60,280 nucleotides of DNA from contig JAUXFM010000004.1 in assembly GCA_030622955.1 (NCBI GenBank), positions 1-60,280 on the forward strand, given 5' to 3'. Positions 9,449 to 17,519 of this stretch are shown one piece after another (positions within the stretch are counted from its first letter, which is position 1; every line of letters begins with the position of its first letter). The notes below the pieces were generated by a model, which did not search any database, was not told the DNA's origin, and saw nothing but the letters and a program-made list of their open reading frames with translations. The DNA is from Lentisphaerales bacterium (lineage in GTDB: Bacteria > Verrucomicrobiota > Kiritimatiellia > JAUXFM01). The translations under genes and the position numbers were made by a program.

Positions 9449-10178
9449 TCATCTTGTTGTCTTCAGCAGCTTCATCAACTCCCGCTTGATCGAAGCATAC
9501 AGTTCCGGTGTCCAGTCAGGCACTTCCGGCATGTCTGCCGGCAGTTTGTCCGTGCGGAAGTCAACCGGGCTCAGGATCACGGAGATGTTGTCGATTCCCG
9601 TTTCTGCCGCGAGAACAAAGAGTTCTTCGGCTGCCTCGTCACCCATGGCGAGACAGCCGATAGAGCAGCTCTTGCCGTGGATCATGATATCGCACCCAAG
9701 GTCCTCGCGTCCGTCGGTTCCTCTCCTTTGCATTGTCAAACTGGTTCGGGTAGTCCACGCGGAGCGCGAGATGGTACATACTGTTCGGATTGAGGGACTC
9801 AATCCGATACAGCCCCTCTGGCACCTGCATGTCGCCCTCGCGGAGCTTGGGACCAAGGTCTCCACTTGACCCGAGAATCGGATAGCTCTTGAGGTGCCTG
9901 GGTGGGTCGGAGACCCACACCTCTAGGAGGTTGTCTTGCTTGATCCCGACGAGGGCGATCCTCCCCGGCGGGTATGTTACGCCGATCCTTTCAAATTCCG
10001 GCGCGAGTCGTGTTCGAACAACAGTGCCGAATTGCTCAACACGGTCTGCCACCGTCTTCTTCCCGCGCAGCACCTGGATTACCGCAATGACAGGGCGACG
10101 CAACTTCGCGCGAAAGGGAATCGCGCAGACTGCGAGCACGAGGATTGCGAGGAGGATATGGATTCGCTTCATCTTCAT
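9449..10178 (-). pseudogene. L,D-transpeptidase (YafK-like), frameshifted
   Basis: Two overlapping reading frames make up one L,D-transpeptidase-like protein. Frame one (from the ATG at 10178; the ORF track begins 15 codons earlier) gives a signal/anchor segment (about 5-20) and the N-terminal half of the YkuD-type domain, down to MYHLALRVDYPNQFDNAKE. Frame two continues with EDLGCDIMIHGKSCSIGCLAM, which contains the catalytic HGxxxSxGC signature, and ends at 9449. Removing one A from AGGAACC at about 9732-9738 joins them as NAKERTDGREDLG. It is therefore either a real frameshift or a base-calling error. An intact version would cross-link peptidoglycan or attach proteins to it in the periplasm. 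Confidence 0.75.
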
Positions 10179-10219
10179 GAAGACACCGTTAAAATGAGCA
10201 TTTTTCCGGTTAGAATCTT

Positions 10220-10447
10220 TCAAGCATGAGCATGTTCGAGACGCTCAGCAATCCAGACCTTAATTACTGATTGTCTTGGTACACCCAGACGGTCAGCTTC
10301 TCGGTCCAAGGATTGGATCATCCAGACCGGGAAATCGACATTGACTCGCTTCTGCTCTCTCCCAGGTCTTCTGGCCTTAGAATAGTCGAGATGCTTGGTG
10401 ATGTCTTCGCCGTTATCAAACTTCTTATCGAATTCTTTAGCTTTCAT
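10220..10447 (-). CDS. CopG/BrnA-like antitoxin
   Basis: Small 75-residue protein. The C-terminal segment KRVNVDFPVWMIQSLDREADRLGVPRQSVIKVWIAERL has the ribbon-helix-helix pattern of CopG/BrnA-type antitoxins: a beta strand that pairs in the dimer, then two helices. The N-terminal part would bind toxin. Its ATG overlaps the end of the upstream BrnT-like reading frame by 11 bp, the normal toxin-first order of brnTA. In the family the antitoxin represses its own promoter; a dyad overlapping a promoter lies upstream of the toxin. The toxin frame is interrupted, so the antitoxin may now be an orphan. Confidence 0.8.
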   Translation of the reverse strand: MKAKEFDKKFDNGEDITKHLDYSKARRPGREQKRVNVDFPVWMIQSLDREADRLGVPRQSVIKVWIAERLEHAHA

Positions 10448-10697
10448 ACTCTTCTACCTCCTGCTTTCGCGCACAGCGCACAGAAATGATTCGAGTATTG
10501 TCCCCTCGCATCGTGAAAACAGCAGATCAGTGAATGTCTTCAATCTTTCCAGTCAACACGAATCGCTTTTCGACTTGGGTATTCGCGGGGACCTCAATTC
10601 TATCGGGATCTTCCCAAAGGGCTTGCGCCTCTACAAAATCAATACCGTGTTTCCGTTTGTTTGATTCGCTCTTTCTAGTGTCGAACACAAACTTCAT
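10437..10697 (-). pseudogene. BrnT-like toxin with in-frame TGA
   Basis: This gene is missing from the ORF track because it is interrupted. From the ATG at 10697 it reads MKFVFDTRKSESNKRKHGID and continues to KIEDIH, then a TGA (10527-10529), then without frame change SAVFTMRGDNTRIISVRCARKQ to a TAA at 10437. The start (short beta strand, then K..N..KHGI.F) and the end (RIIS.R.A...E...YE) are the signatures of BrnT ribonuclease toxins. The TGA falls where relatives have tryptophan, so a single TGG to TGA change explains it. Either the toxin is inactivated, or TGA readthrough yields a little product. Confidence 0.72.
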
Positions 10698-10708
10698 TGT
10701 GTATAGAT

Positions 10709-10735
10709 ATTATACCTGCACGGTATAGTTGTCAA
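10709..10735 (-). promoter_or_regulatory. Promoter with overlapping dyad upstream of the brnT-like gene
   Basis: On the minus strand a perfect TTGACA (10730-10735) and a perfect TATAAT (10709-10714) are separated by 15 bp; a TAATAT two bases later would give 17 bp. Inside the spacer and touching the -10 box is the inverted repeat TATACC-tgcac-GGTATA (10711-10727). A ribbon-helix-helix antitoxin binding such a dyad would block this promoter, which fits brnTA autorepression. The ATG of the toxin frame is 12 bp downstream of the -10 box. Confidence 0.6.
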
Positions 10736-10772
10736 TCATCTTTTCTTGATTCTAATCGTTCACAATGAGAGT

Positions 10773-10792
10773 TTTTCGCGGCTACGCGAAAA
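10773..10792. terminator. Hairpin TTTTCGCG-GCTA-CGCGAAAA
   Basis: A perfect 8-bp stem with a 4-base loop lies about 30 bp past the stop of the hydrolase-like gene read on the minus strand. The AT base of the stem gives short T or A tracts on both strands, so it could terminate transcription from that gene, but a long T-run is lacking. Confidence 0.4.
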
Positions 10793-10820
10793 TACTTCTC
10801 CATTTTCTTGTTGGGCAATC

Positions 10821-11966
10821 TTATTTCTCTGGCTCGACGAACTTTCCCTTGTCATTCCTGACTGAAGTGACGGAAACGCCGTGGTAGGCGCGTGCTAGAA
10901 CAGCTATGTTTCGGTCATCGCCTTTCAGTTCCTGTACGGAGCGTATCAGTAGCGACTCCAGCGGTAGCAGTGAATCAGCACCAGGTTTTGCGAAGCCATA
11001 CAGCCCGATGCTCTCCTTCAAGGCTGCCGGGACAACGGTGGTTGCGTCCTGCTTATTCCAGTTAGCCAGGCAGGTGATAAGGCGGGTGTGCTTTCCGATC
11101 ATAGGTTTTACAGCCTTCACGCGCTTCAGGTCGCCGCCCTCGTTCATCAGCCAATCCACCTCCTTATACATTCTCGAATTGACGATATGCGGATGCGTCG
11201 GATTAAAGGCTGTTAGCCAGACAATGCACTCTGGATTTGCGGCTTTTTGGATAGTTTTCCAGGCCCTGTCAATGGCCTTTCGGCTATACTCGACATCCTT
11301 CTCTTTGGATAACTTGTTGTTCCCGGGATACTCCTCTCCCATGAGTTGCGCATACAATTCCTTTTCGCACTTCAGCCACACCTTCCGGGTCGGCTGATAA
11401 AACCAGTCAATCATGAACCCGTCAATGCCGGTCAGCCGGACAGCTTCACCGATAGCGGCAGACAAATAGGCGAGATACTCATCGGTATATGGGATATGAC
11501 GATCGCATGGGATTCCATAGCTCAGGTCGGGATGATCCAGGCCCCATTTAGTGTTGGCGCCGATACAGAAGTAGCCCATCACGAGCATACCCTCATCATG
11601 ACCCAACCGTACCATTTCAGGAAGGAAGTCGTGCTTTAACCCCGGCTGCGCAGGCACCGTACCATTTTTATACCAGGCATAACCGTTGCAGGAAACAGCG
11701 AATGTCTGTATGACATTAGCGCCCATCGCCTTGTACCAGGCAACGTGTTTTGCGGGATTTGCATCAGCCCATAAACCCGGTTTCGCAAAACCATTCGGTC
11801 CGCCTGATCCCCAGTTGAAGTCAATGCAATAGGCTTTGATGTCTTTAATCTTTGAGGGTGCGACAGGATGAGTTTCGTCAGAATGTTCGATCGCGCAAGT
11901 GACGGCCGGACTTCCGCTCGCAAGACCCAATAATGCTACAGTAGCTTTCGTGTTCTTCGCGGACAT
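10821..11966 (-). CDS. Putative exported TIM-barrel glycoside hydrolase-like protein
   Basis: Protein of 381 residues with a possible N-terminal export signal (about 1-25, ending in TCA). The body looks like a (beta/alpha)8 sugar-hydrolase barrel: DIKAYCIDFNWG near the start, HVAWYKAMGANVIQTFAVSCNGYAWY, GMLVMGYFCIGANTKW, and ITGIDGFMIDWFYQPTRKVW carrying an acidic residue at a strand end. These are general traits of GH29-related or uncharacterised GHL-type barrels; I cannot assign a family or sugar. No other sugar gene touches it, but GH95 and a sugar-type ABC importer lie within 15 kb. About 120 bp upstream hold no gene. Confidence 0.6.
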   Translation of the reverse strand: MSAKNTKATVALLGLASGSPAVTCAIEHSDETHPVAPSKIKDIKAYCIDFNWGSGGPNGFAKPGLWADANPAKHVAWYKAMGANVIQTFAVSCNGYAWYKNGTVPAQPGLKHDFLPEMVRLGHDEGMLVMGYFCIGANTKWGLDHPDLSYGIPCDRHIPYTDEYLAYLSAAIGEAVRLTGIDGFMIDWFYQPTRKVWLKCEKELYAQLMGEEYPGNNKLSKEKDVEYSRKAIDRAWKTIQKAANPECIVWLTAFNPTHPHIVNSRMYKEVDWLMNEGGDLKRVKAVKPMIGKHTRLITCLANWNKQDATTVVPAALKESIGLYGFAKPGADSLLPLESLLIRSVQELKGDDRNIAVLARAYHGVSVTSVRNDKGKFVEPEK

Positions 11967-12087
11967 GTCTCAAATTCCTTTCGTTCCATTTACTTCTAAT
12001 CCTTCTGCTTGCCCAGAACGTTGGAATGAGCTTTCGGCGCGTATGCGACGATACCGTCGATTTTATTGATACTTCGCTACCGGGGAC

Positions 12088-12561
12088 TTAATGGTTGTTC
12101 TCCGAATAGTTCTCTGAAAGATGCTCGAAGTCATCAAGATCTTTATGCCTTGCAGAGGCCCTTTTGTTTTTGCGGAGGTGGTCTTTGGAGATGATGTTAA
12201 CACGCAGACCATCTATTTTCGCTGTTAGCCGGTCTGCAAAGCATTCATCAAACGAGACACCGTCTATTTCCGTCAAAACCTCGATTCGCATGGGAGGTAC
12301 GCCCATGCGAATAATTTTGCCTCGTTCCTGAAACAACTCTGGTGAGAGCTTGGGGTCGTTCATTCCAAAACGAGAAAATACGTTGACTAGCTTGGTAGCG
12401 TTGTCTGGAGAAATGGTTACAAATATATCCATATCCGCTGTAGCCCGAGGGTAACCATGATATCCTACTGCATAACCACCAATTAGTAGATATGCGACAT
12501 CAGCTTCGTTCAGCAATTTCAAGAATTCTTTGAAGTCGTCCGGAAGTAGTTGATCGACCAT
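12088..12561 (-). CDS. DUF6036-like nucleotidyltransferase
   Basis: Small nucleotidyltransferase-fold protein of about 157 residues. The fold's signature is visible near the N-terminus: LLIGGYAVGYHGYPRATADMDIFV, that is, the GG...G.PR.T.D.D pattern whose two aspartates bind metal. Relatives act as MNT-type toxins, antitoxins or resistance-like transferases; the role here is open. The ORF track start at 12633 would add 24 residues that overlap the upstream small gene. The ATG at 12561 (MVDQLLPDDF) starts right at the conserved first helix and is preferred. It overlaps the upstream small gene by about 60 bp, so the two are translated as a pair. Confidence 0.78.
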   Translation of the reverse strand: MVDQLLPDDFKEFLKLLNEADVAYLLIGGYAVGYHGYPRATADMDIFVTISPDNATKLVNVFSRFGMNDPKLSPELFQERGKIIRMGVPPMRIEVLTEIDGVSFDECFADRLTAKIDGLRVNIISKDHLRKNKRASARHKDLDDFEHLSENYSENNH

Positions 12562-12685
12562 ACGCAACCTGTCTATCAATTTGTATTGCCCGCAATCTAT
12601 CTTGAGGGGACTGTTTATTCCAATACTCAGCATCAGATGAGTCTTTTAGATCGACAACTGACAATTGACTTCTGTCCATTTTCAT
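12500..12685 (-). CDS. Small partner of the nucleotidyltransferase
   Basis: A 61-residue protein whose sequence DAEYWNKQSPQDRLRAIQIDRQ followed by GRLQRILEIAER is the pattern I associate with short proteins encoded just upstream of DUF6036-type nucleotidyltransferases (YW..K.P.ERL.A.E..R...YG......RLQR.LE). Its frame overlaps the start of the nucleotidyltransferase, indicating translational coupling. By arrangement it could be the antitoxin-like or regulatory half of a two-gene module. This is inference from gene order; no DNA-binding motif is visible. Confidence 0.6.
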   Translation of the reverse strand: MKMDRSQLSVVDLKDSSDAEYWNKQSPQDRLRAIQIDRQVAYGRSTTSGRLQRILEIAERS

Positions 12686-12741
12686 AAATAAATGTTACTC
12701 CAAATAACCGTTGAATACAAGAGTAGCTCTTGATGTTTTTA

Positions 12742-13265
12742 AACGGAGAATCGGGACAGGGAGAGTCCTCGCGGACTCTCTCCTCCCACAACACGGCCAT
12801 ACGGATCACGTAGCACGGCGTTTCCGTTACACGTTAATATGGAGCAAGGGTAAACCCATGCTGACGAAATAGCGAGTAGTGAGTGAATAGGCCAGTGCAG
12901 GGCTGCGGCTGAGTCGCCATGGGCCGTGATGTGACTTACATATGTTCCATGCAAGTTCACGGCTGACGCCTCGCTTCCGCAGTTGCCTGTATCCGCCTCG
13001 TCCCCACTGTTTCCACATGTAGCAGCGAAGACGCTTTTTGATCCATGCGGTCAGTTCCCGAAACGTCTGCTTGTTAAAGGCGTAGTCAAAATACTGCCGC
13101 CAGCCTTGCAGGTACGTCGCCACTTCCTCGATGATCTGTTCTATTCGGCGCCCTCGGTTGCGGCCCGTCAATTCACGAATGCGGTTCTTCAGCCGCCGGT
13201 TGCTCTTGTCGCTGACAAAGACCCGACCTGCCTTCCAATACTGAACCCGAGAAGCGAGCGATGAC
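12742..13265 (-). mobile_element. 5'-truncated group II intron remnant
   Basis: The minus strand carries the last part of a group II intron reverse transcriptase. The open frame runs from about 13265 through YWKAGRVFVSDKSN and the maturase (GIIM) domain (RRIEQIIEEVATYLQGWRQYF...WIKKRLRCYMWKQW) to a TAA near 12834. It is followed by the intron 3' RNA region: a GTGGGAGG segment, a perfect GAGAGTCC-GCGA-GGACTCTC hairpin with a GNRA loop, and a TCCCGATT-like end. The RT finger and palm domains and RNA domains I-IV are missing, so the copy cannot move by itself. The ORF track start for this protein is an internal TTG. Confidence 0.75.
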
Positions 13266-13511
13266 GAGGTTTTGGATATAAGGGACAGATATAAGAGAGA
13301 ACGGTGTCAAAGGTTGAGGAGTTGGATATCAAATAGTGTTTGACCGGGGATCGCAAATACAAGATGGATAAAGACGCTATTGTTTTCGATAAGAAAAAGG
13401 CAAGAACTGAATTGACAAGTATAAGAATGGACGGATCCCTGTAAATTCTGTACTGTGCCTAGTCATAATTGAGTCGATAGAAGAACGATTGAGGAATGAG
13501 GAACAGACCAT

Positions 13512-14711
13512 ATGGGTATGTTTGAAACCACGGGCAAGGCTGGGCGCAAGGGGCGTAGCCCAAATACACTGGCAAAACTTGAGCGTCTGAATAAGACACT
13601 GAGGCACGAGGAGCCGGATCGGGTCCCAATCAGCGATTTCTTCTGGGGCAGCTTTATCACGCAGTGGCGCAAGGACCTGGGTTTGCCGGATGATGCCAGT
13701 CCATATTACCACTACGATATGGATTGGATCGCCACTGTCCCAAACATGGACCCATGGATTCGCTCGTTCGAGACCCTCAGCGAAAGCGACGAGGAGGTCG
13801 TGGTAAAAACTGGGTTCGGCGCAATCATGCGCAAGAAGTTTGACCTGCCAATGCCAGAGATGGCCGAATGGGAGACTGACACATTCGAGAAACTGGAGGC
13901 GGCTGAATTTGATGCGCCGGATGATCCCCGTCGTTTCTTCGAAGCGGGCGACAATCAAATCGCGGGTGTAGGGGATGGGTTCGAACGGAACTCTCCTGCC
14001 TGGGTCGAAACGGTTAAGACGTTACGTCCCGATTTCCCTGTCTACGGGAGCATAATCGAAGTCGCCGAGTGTTTAACGCGTCTGATCGGTCAGCAGAACA
14101 CGATGTTGTGGATGGGGATGCATCCAGATCGCATGGGTGCAGTTATCAACAGGATCGGTGAGTTCTATCTGCAAAGTGCCGTGGCCGCGATGAATGCTGC
14201 CGACGGTCTGCTCGACGGCTTTGTGATCTGGGGTGATGTGGCGTACCGAAATGGGCCCTTCTTTTCGCCGGATTACTGGCGCGAACACTTCAAGCCATGG
14301 GTGAAGGCGATTGCAACGGAAGCGCATTCGCGCGATCTGCCGGTGATCTATCACGGTTGCGGTTGCGTACATAAGCTACTCGAGGACTACATTGAAGCGG
14401 GTATAGACGCATACAACCCGTTCGAGGCAAAGGCCGACATGGATGCCGTCGATTTACGGCGCGAGTACGGGCACCGACTGGGTATCTGCGGCAACAGCGA
14501 TATCCGTGTGTGGGAGCGTGGAGATCGCGATGAGGTTAAGCGCGAGGTGCTGCGGAAGTTGAATGCCGCAAAGGGCGGCGGTTACATCTTTCAGTCAGAC
14601 CACTCGGTAGCGACCGATGTATCGGGCGAGACGTATGATTACATCGTGAAACTCGTACGGGAATATGGCAAATACCCGCTGGATCTTGGTGAATTTGATG
14701 AGGATATTTGA
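13512..14711 (+). CDS. UroD/MtaA-family protein 1 (methyltransferase-like)
   Basis: A 399-residue protein of the uroporphyrinogen decarboxylase/cobalamin-dependent methyltransferase (MtaA, MtbA, CmuA) superfamily. The TIM-barrel opening segment is recognisable: LNKTLRHEEPDRVPISDFFWG at about 18-38. Near the C-terminal half, LPVIYHGCGCVHKL followed by LGICGN matches the H-x-C...C zinc-binding pattern of the methyl-transferring members rather than true HemE. This argues for corrinoid- or thiol-linked methyl transfer, not heme synthesis. A GAGGAATGAGG ribosome binding site precedes the ATG. It opens an operon with a second UroD-like gene 2 bp downstream and a sugar-type ABC importer. The substrate is unknown. 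Confidence 0.8.
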   Translation: MGMFETTGKAGRKGRSPNTLAKLERLNKTLRHEEPDRVPISDFFWGSFITQWRKDLGLPDDASPYYHYDMDWIATVPNMDPWIRSFETLSESDEEVVVKTGFGAIMRKKFDLPMPEMAEWETDTFEKLEAAEFDAPDDPRRFFEAGDNQIAGVGDGFERNSPAWVETVKTLRPDFPVYGSIIEVAECLTRLIGQQNTMLWMGMHPDRMGAVINRIGEFYLQSAVAAMNAADGLLDGFVIWGDVAYRNGPFFSPDYWREHFKPWVKAIATEAHSRDLPVIYHGCGCVHKLLEDYIEAGIDAYNPFEAKADMDAVDLRREYGHRLGICGNSDIRVWERGDRDEVKREVLRKLNAAKGGGYIFQSDHSVATDVSGETYDYIVKLVREYGKYPLDLGEFDEDI

Positions 14712-14713
14712 TT

Positions 14714-16012
14714 ATGCTACATGACCCGGAGCATGTCGAAGTAGTGGCGGACGCGGAGCGCGTCGAGATGCCAGACCCGGATCGTGAATTGCTGCGCCAA
14801 CTTGCTTTAGAAGTTGCTGAGATTGCCACACTTCCTGTGCATGCCGAAAAGGCACAACTCTGGACCGGCCTCAATGATCTAAAGTCCAGTCGCCCAATGA
14901 TCTATATCAACGAGATCTGCTGGAACGAGATGAATGTCGATGATGAGTTGACGCTGCAATGCAAGCACCCATGGGCCAGACGTCAAGAAAACGGGATGCG
15001 GCATCAACTGTACCTTTGGCGGCATATGCCCGGAGATATGGTTTTCAGTGACCACTTCAATTGCCCACTTGCAGTGCGGAGCACGAGCTTCGGGATATCT
15101 GAGGATGTCGATATTGTCAAGACGGACGATACGAACTCAACTGTGTCGCGCCATTTCAAGGTGCAGATCCAGACTGAAGACGATCTTGAAAAGATCCGTA
15201 TGCCGACGATCACCTATGACAAGCAGATCACTGCACGGCAATATGAAGCGATGTGCGATCTCTATGAGGGAATAATGCCAGTCCAGAAGACTGGGCAGAG
15301 GCATATATGGTTCACGCCATGGGATTTTCTGATTCGCTGGTATGGCATTGAAGCGGCGATGTTGGACATGATCGACAGGCCGGATTTTGTGCATGCAGCG
15401 GTCGCGCGCATGGTTGACGCGTGGATGATTGAATTGGATCAGTTTGAAGAGCTCAACGTGCTTGCACTGGATTCGGTGAACGAACGGGTCGGATCGGGCG
15501 GATACGGTTACGTCTCGTGCCTTCCGGGCGACAATTACAATAGCGCCCATGTCCACCCGCATAATATGTGGGGATGCTCAAACGCGCAGATCTTCTCTGA
15601 GGTCTCGCCGCAGATGCACTGGGACTTTGCAATCGAACATGATCTGCGCTGGCTTAAGCGATGGGGTTTGACCTACTACGGATGCTGTGAGCCGCTGGAC
15701 GGGAAGATGGATCTAATGCGACGCATTCCGAACCTGCGCAAAATATCGATCAGCCCATGGTGCAACTTCAAGCGTGCGATCGATGAGATCGGAGACGACT
15801 ATGTCATTAGTTTTAAGCCCAGTCCTGCAATCCTGGCAACGGACACATGGAACCCGGGCGCTGCACGGCGTGACATTAGAGAGATCCTCGATCTGGCTGG
15901 TGGCAAATGCCATATCGAAATCGTCATGAAAGACATCTCAACCGTACGCTACCAGCCGCAACGACTGTGGGAATGGTCAGAGATCGCCATGGAGGAGTCG
16001 TTGCGTGGCTGA
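14714..16012 (+). CDS. UroD-like protein 2, divergent
   Basis: A 432-residue protein with UroD-superfamily features but more divergent than its neighbours. Residues MPDPDRELLRQLALEV and the strand/loop pattern from the middle onward fit a barrel. Possible metal-site residues are WGLTYYGCCEPLD and ISISPWCNF near the C-terminus, in place of the H-x-C arrangement. The ORF track starts at a TTG that overlaps the previous stop; the ATG at 14714, 2 bp after that stop, is preferred. Its TGA overlaps the GTG of the ABC ATPase gene. It may be a partner or second-step enzyme to UroD-like protein 1. Confidence 0.65.
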   Translation: MLHDPEHVEVVADAERVEMPDPDRELLRQLALEVAEIATLPVHAEKAQLWTGLNDLKSSRPMIYINEICWNEMNVDDELTLQCKHPWARRQENGMRHQLYLWRHMPGDMVFSDHFNCPLAVRSTSFGISEDVDIVKTDDTNSTVSRHFKVQIQTEDDLEKIRMPTITYDKQITARQYEAMCDLYEGIMPVQKTGQRHIWFTPWDFLIRWYGIEAAMLDMIDRPDFVHAAVARMVDAWMIELDQFEELNVLALDSVNERVGSGGYGYVSCLPGDNYNSAHVHPHNMWGCSNAQIFSEVSPQMHWDFAIEHDLRWLKRWGLTYYGCCEPLDGKMDLMRRIPNLRKISISPWCNFKRAIDEIGDDYVISFKPSPAILATDTWNPGAARRDIREILDLAGGKCHIEIVMKDISTVRYQPQRLWEWSEIAMEESLRG

Positions 16013-17519
16013 GAACCTGGACATCGCGCTCCGGATGGAACAAGTTACCAAGCGATATCCTGGTACGCTGGCCGTTGACTCTGTTGATTTTGAAGCTCAT
16101 GCCGGTGAAATCCATGCGCTGCTGGGCGAGAATGGTTCCGGCAAGTCCACGCTGATGAATGTTCTGGCCGGCTGTTTCACTGACTATACCGGCACGATCA
16201 GCCTGGGCGGAAAACCAGTTGTCCTCCATTCTCCTGTTGCAGCCAAGCGGCGGGGCATACAGATGATTCACCAAGAGTTGAGTCTTGCCCGCGCACTCAG
16301 TATTGCCGAGAATCTCATGGCCGGGCGGCTACCCTCGAAGTACGGACTGCTTGACAGGCGCAAGCTGATGTCAGAATCGCGAGCACTGCTGGCACGAGTA
16401 GGGCTCGGGCATCTCGATCCGAGAAAACCGGTCAGCGATATCGATCAGCACGAAGCACAGTGTGTTGAAATTGCAAAAGCGTTGGGCAACAACCCGTGCA
16501 TTCTTGTCATGGACGAACCCACGTCCGCACTGAGTCGTAACGAAGTGGAATTGCTGTTCAAGATTATCCGCGACCTGAAGCAACATGGCCTGGCAATTGT
16601 CTATATCTCACATCATCTCCCTGAGATCACGGAAATCGCCGACAAGATAACCGTGCTGCGTGACGGCAAGAAGATTGCCACACGTTCTGCCGTTGGGGTG
16701 ACTCACGACGAGCTGGTTGACCTCATGGTGGGCGGAGCGGCGAGTGGCGAGCTGTATGAACACAAAACGGCACGATCTCCGGGTGCCCCAAAGCTAGAGG
16801 CGCGTCAGCTGACCCGTTATGGGTTCTTTCATGAGGTGTCATTCATGGTGTGCAAGGGAGAGATCCTGGGTATCGGCGGTTTGGCGGGGGCAGGAAGAAC
16901 TGAACTTGCACGAGCTCTGGTGGCGGTGGACCGCGTTGATCGCGGAGAGATATTGCTGGACGGTAAACAAGTCCGTCCCCGTCATCTCGACGAAGCTATC
17001 CGAATGGGATTAGCCTACGTGCCAGAGGATCGCAAACAGCTTGGCTTGGCGATTCGACATTCAACCCGCGAGAACGTTCTCGCCGCCATTCTGCCGAAAC
17101 TGACCCGGTTCGGCATCTTTTCCCAAGGACTTGGCGATACGACGCTTAAGGACATGATTCAGCGGTTACAGGTCAATCCTCCCGTTCCTGACATTCCAAT
17201 CCGTAGTTTATCAGGCGGGAATCAGCAGAAGGTCCTGTTGGCCAAGTGGCTTGCCTCGAATCCGCAAGTGCTGATCCTTGATGAACCCACGCGTGGTGTG
17301 GATATTGGTGCGAAAGTTGTTATTCATAGGGCAATCGAAGAGGCCGCCAAGAACGGCACTGCGGTAATTCTGATTTCATCGGATCTTCCTGAATTGGTAA
17401 GTCTGGCTGACCGGATCATGATAATGCGACATGGTCGGATCATCCGTGAGATGCCTGGCAGCGCCCTGAGTGAGGAATCTGTCCTGCTCGCGGCTAATGG
17501 TGGAGAGATCGATGAGTAG
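16005..17519 (+). CDS. Ribose-type sugar ABC importer, double ATPase
   Basis: ATP-binding subunit of the RbsA/MglA/AraG type, 504 residues with two nucleotide-binding domains. Domain 1 has Walker A GENGSGKST (about 41-49) and Walker B ILVMDEPTSALS. Domain 2 has the degenerate Walker A GLAGAGRTEL usual for this class, the signature SLSGGNQQKV and ILDEPTRGVD. It would energise uptake of a monosaccharide or similar solute at the inner membrane. The start is a GTG preceded by GGAGGAG and overlaps the previous gene by 8 bp; its own stop overlaps the next permease by 8 bp. Substrate cannot be told from the ATPase. Confidence 0.93.
   Translation: MAENLDIALRMEQVTKRYPGTLAVDSVDFEAHAGEIHALLGENGSGKSTLMNVLAGCFTDYTGTISLGGKPVVLHSPVAAKRRGIQMIHQELSLARALSIAENLMAGRLPSKYGLLDRRKLMSESRALLARVGLGHLDPRKPVSDIDQHEAQCVEIAKALGNNPCILVMDEPTSALSRNEVELLFKIIRDLKQHGLAIVYISHHLPEITEIADKITVLRDGKKIATRSAVGVTHDELVDLMVGGAASGELYEHKTARSPGAPKLEARQLTRYGFFHEVSFMVCKGEILGIGGLAGAGRTELARALVAVDRVDRGEILLDGKQVRPRHLDEAIRMGLAYVPEDRKQLGLAIRHSTRENVLAAILPKLTRFGIFSQGLGDTTLKDMIQRLQVNPPVPDIPIRSLSGGNQQKVLLAKWLASNPQVLILDEPTRGVDIGAKVVIHRAIEEAAKNGTAVILISSDLPELVSLADRIMIMRHGRIIREMPGSALSEESVLLAANGGEIDE

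Noticed and set aside
10527-10529. TGA recoded as tryptophan or selenocysteine
   Set aside because: Many genes here end in TGA, and no conserved Trp positions elsewhere use it. There is no SECIS-like support; a point mutation is simpler.
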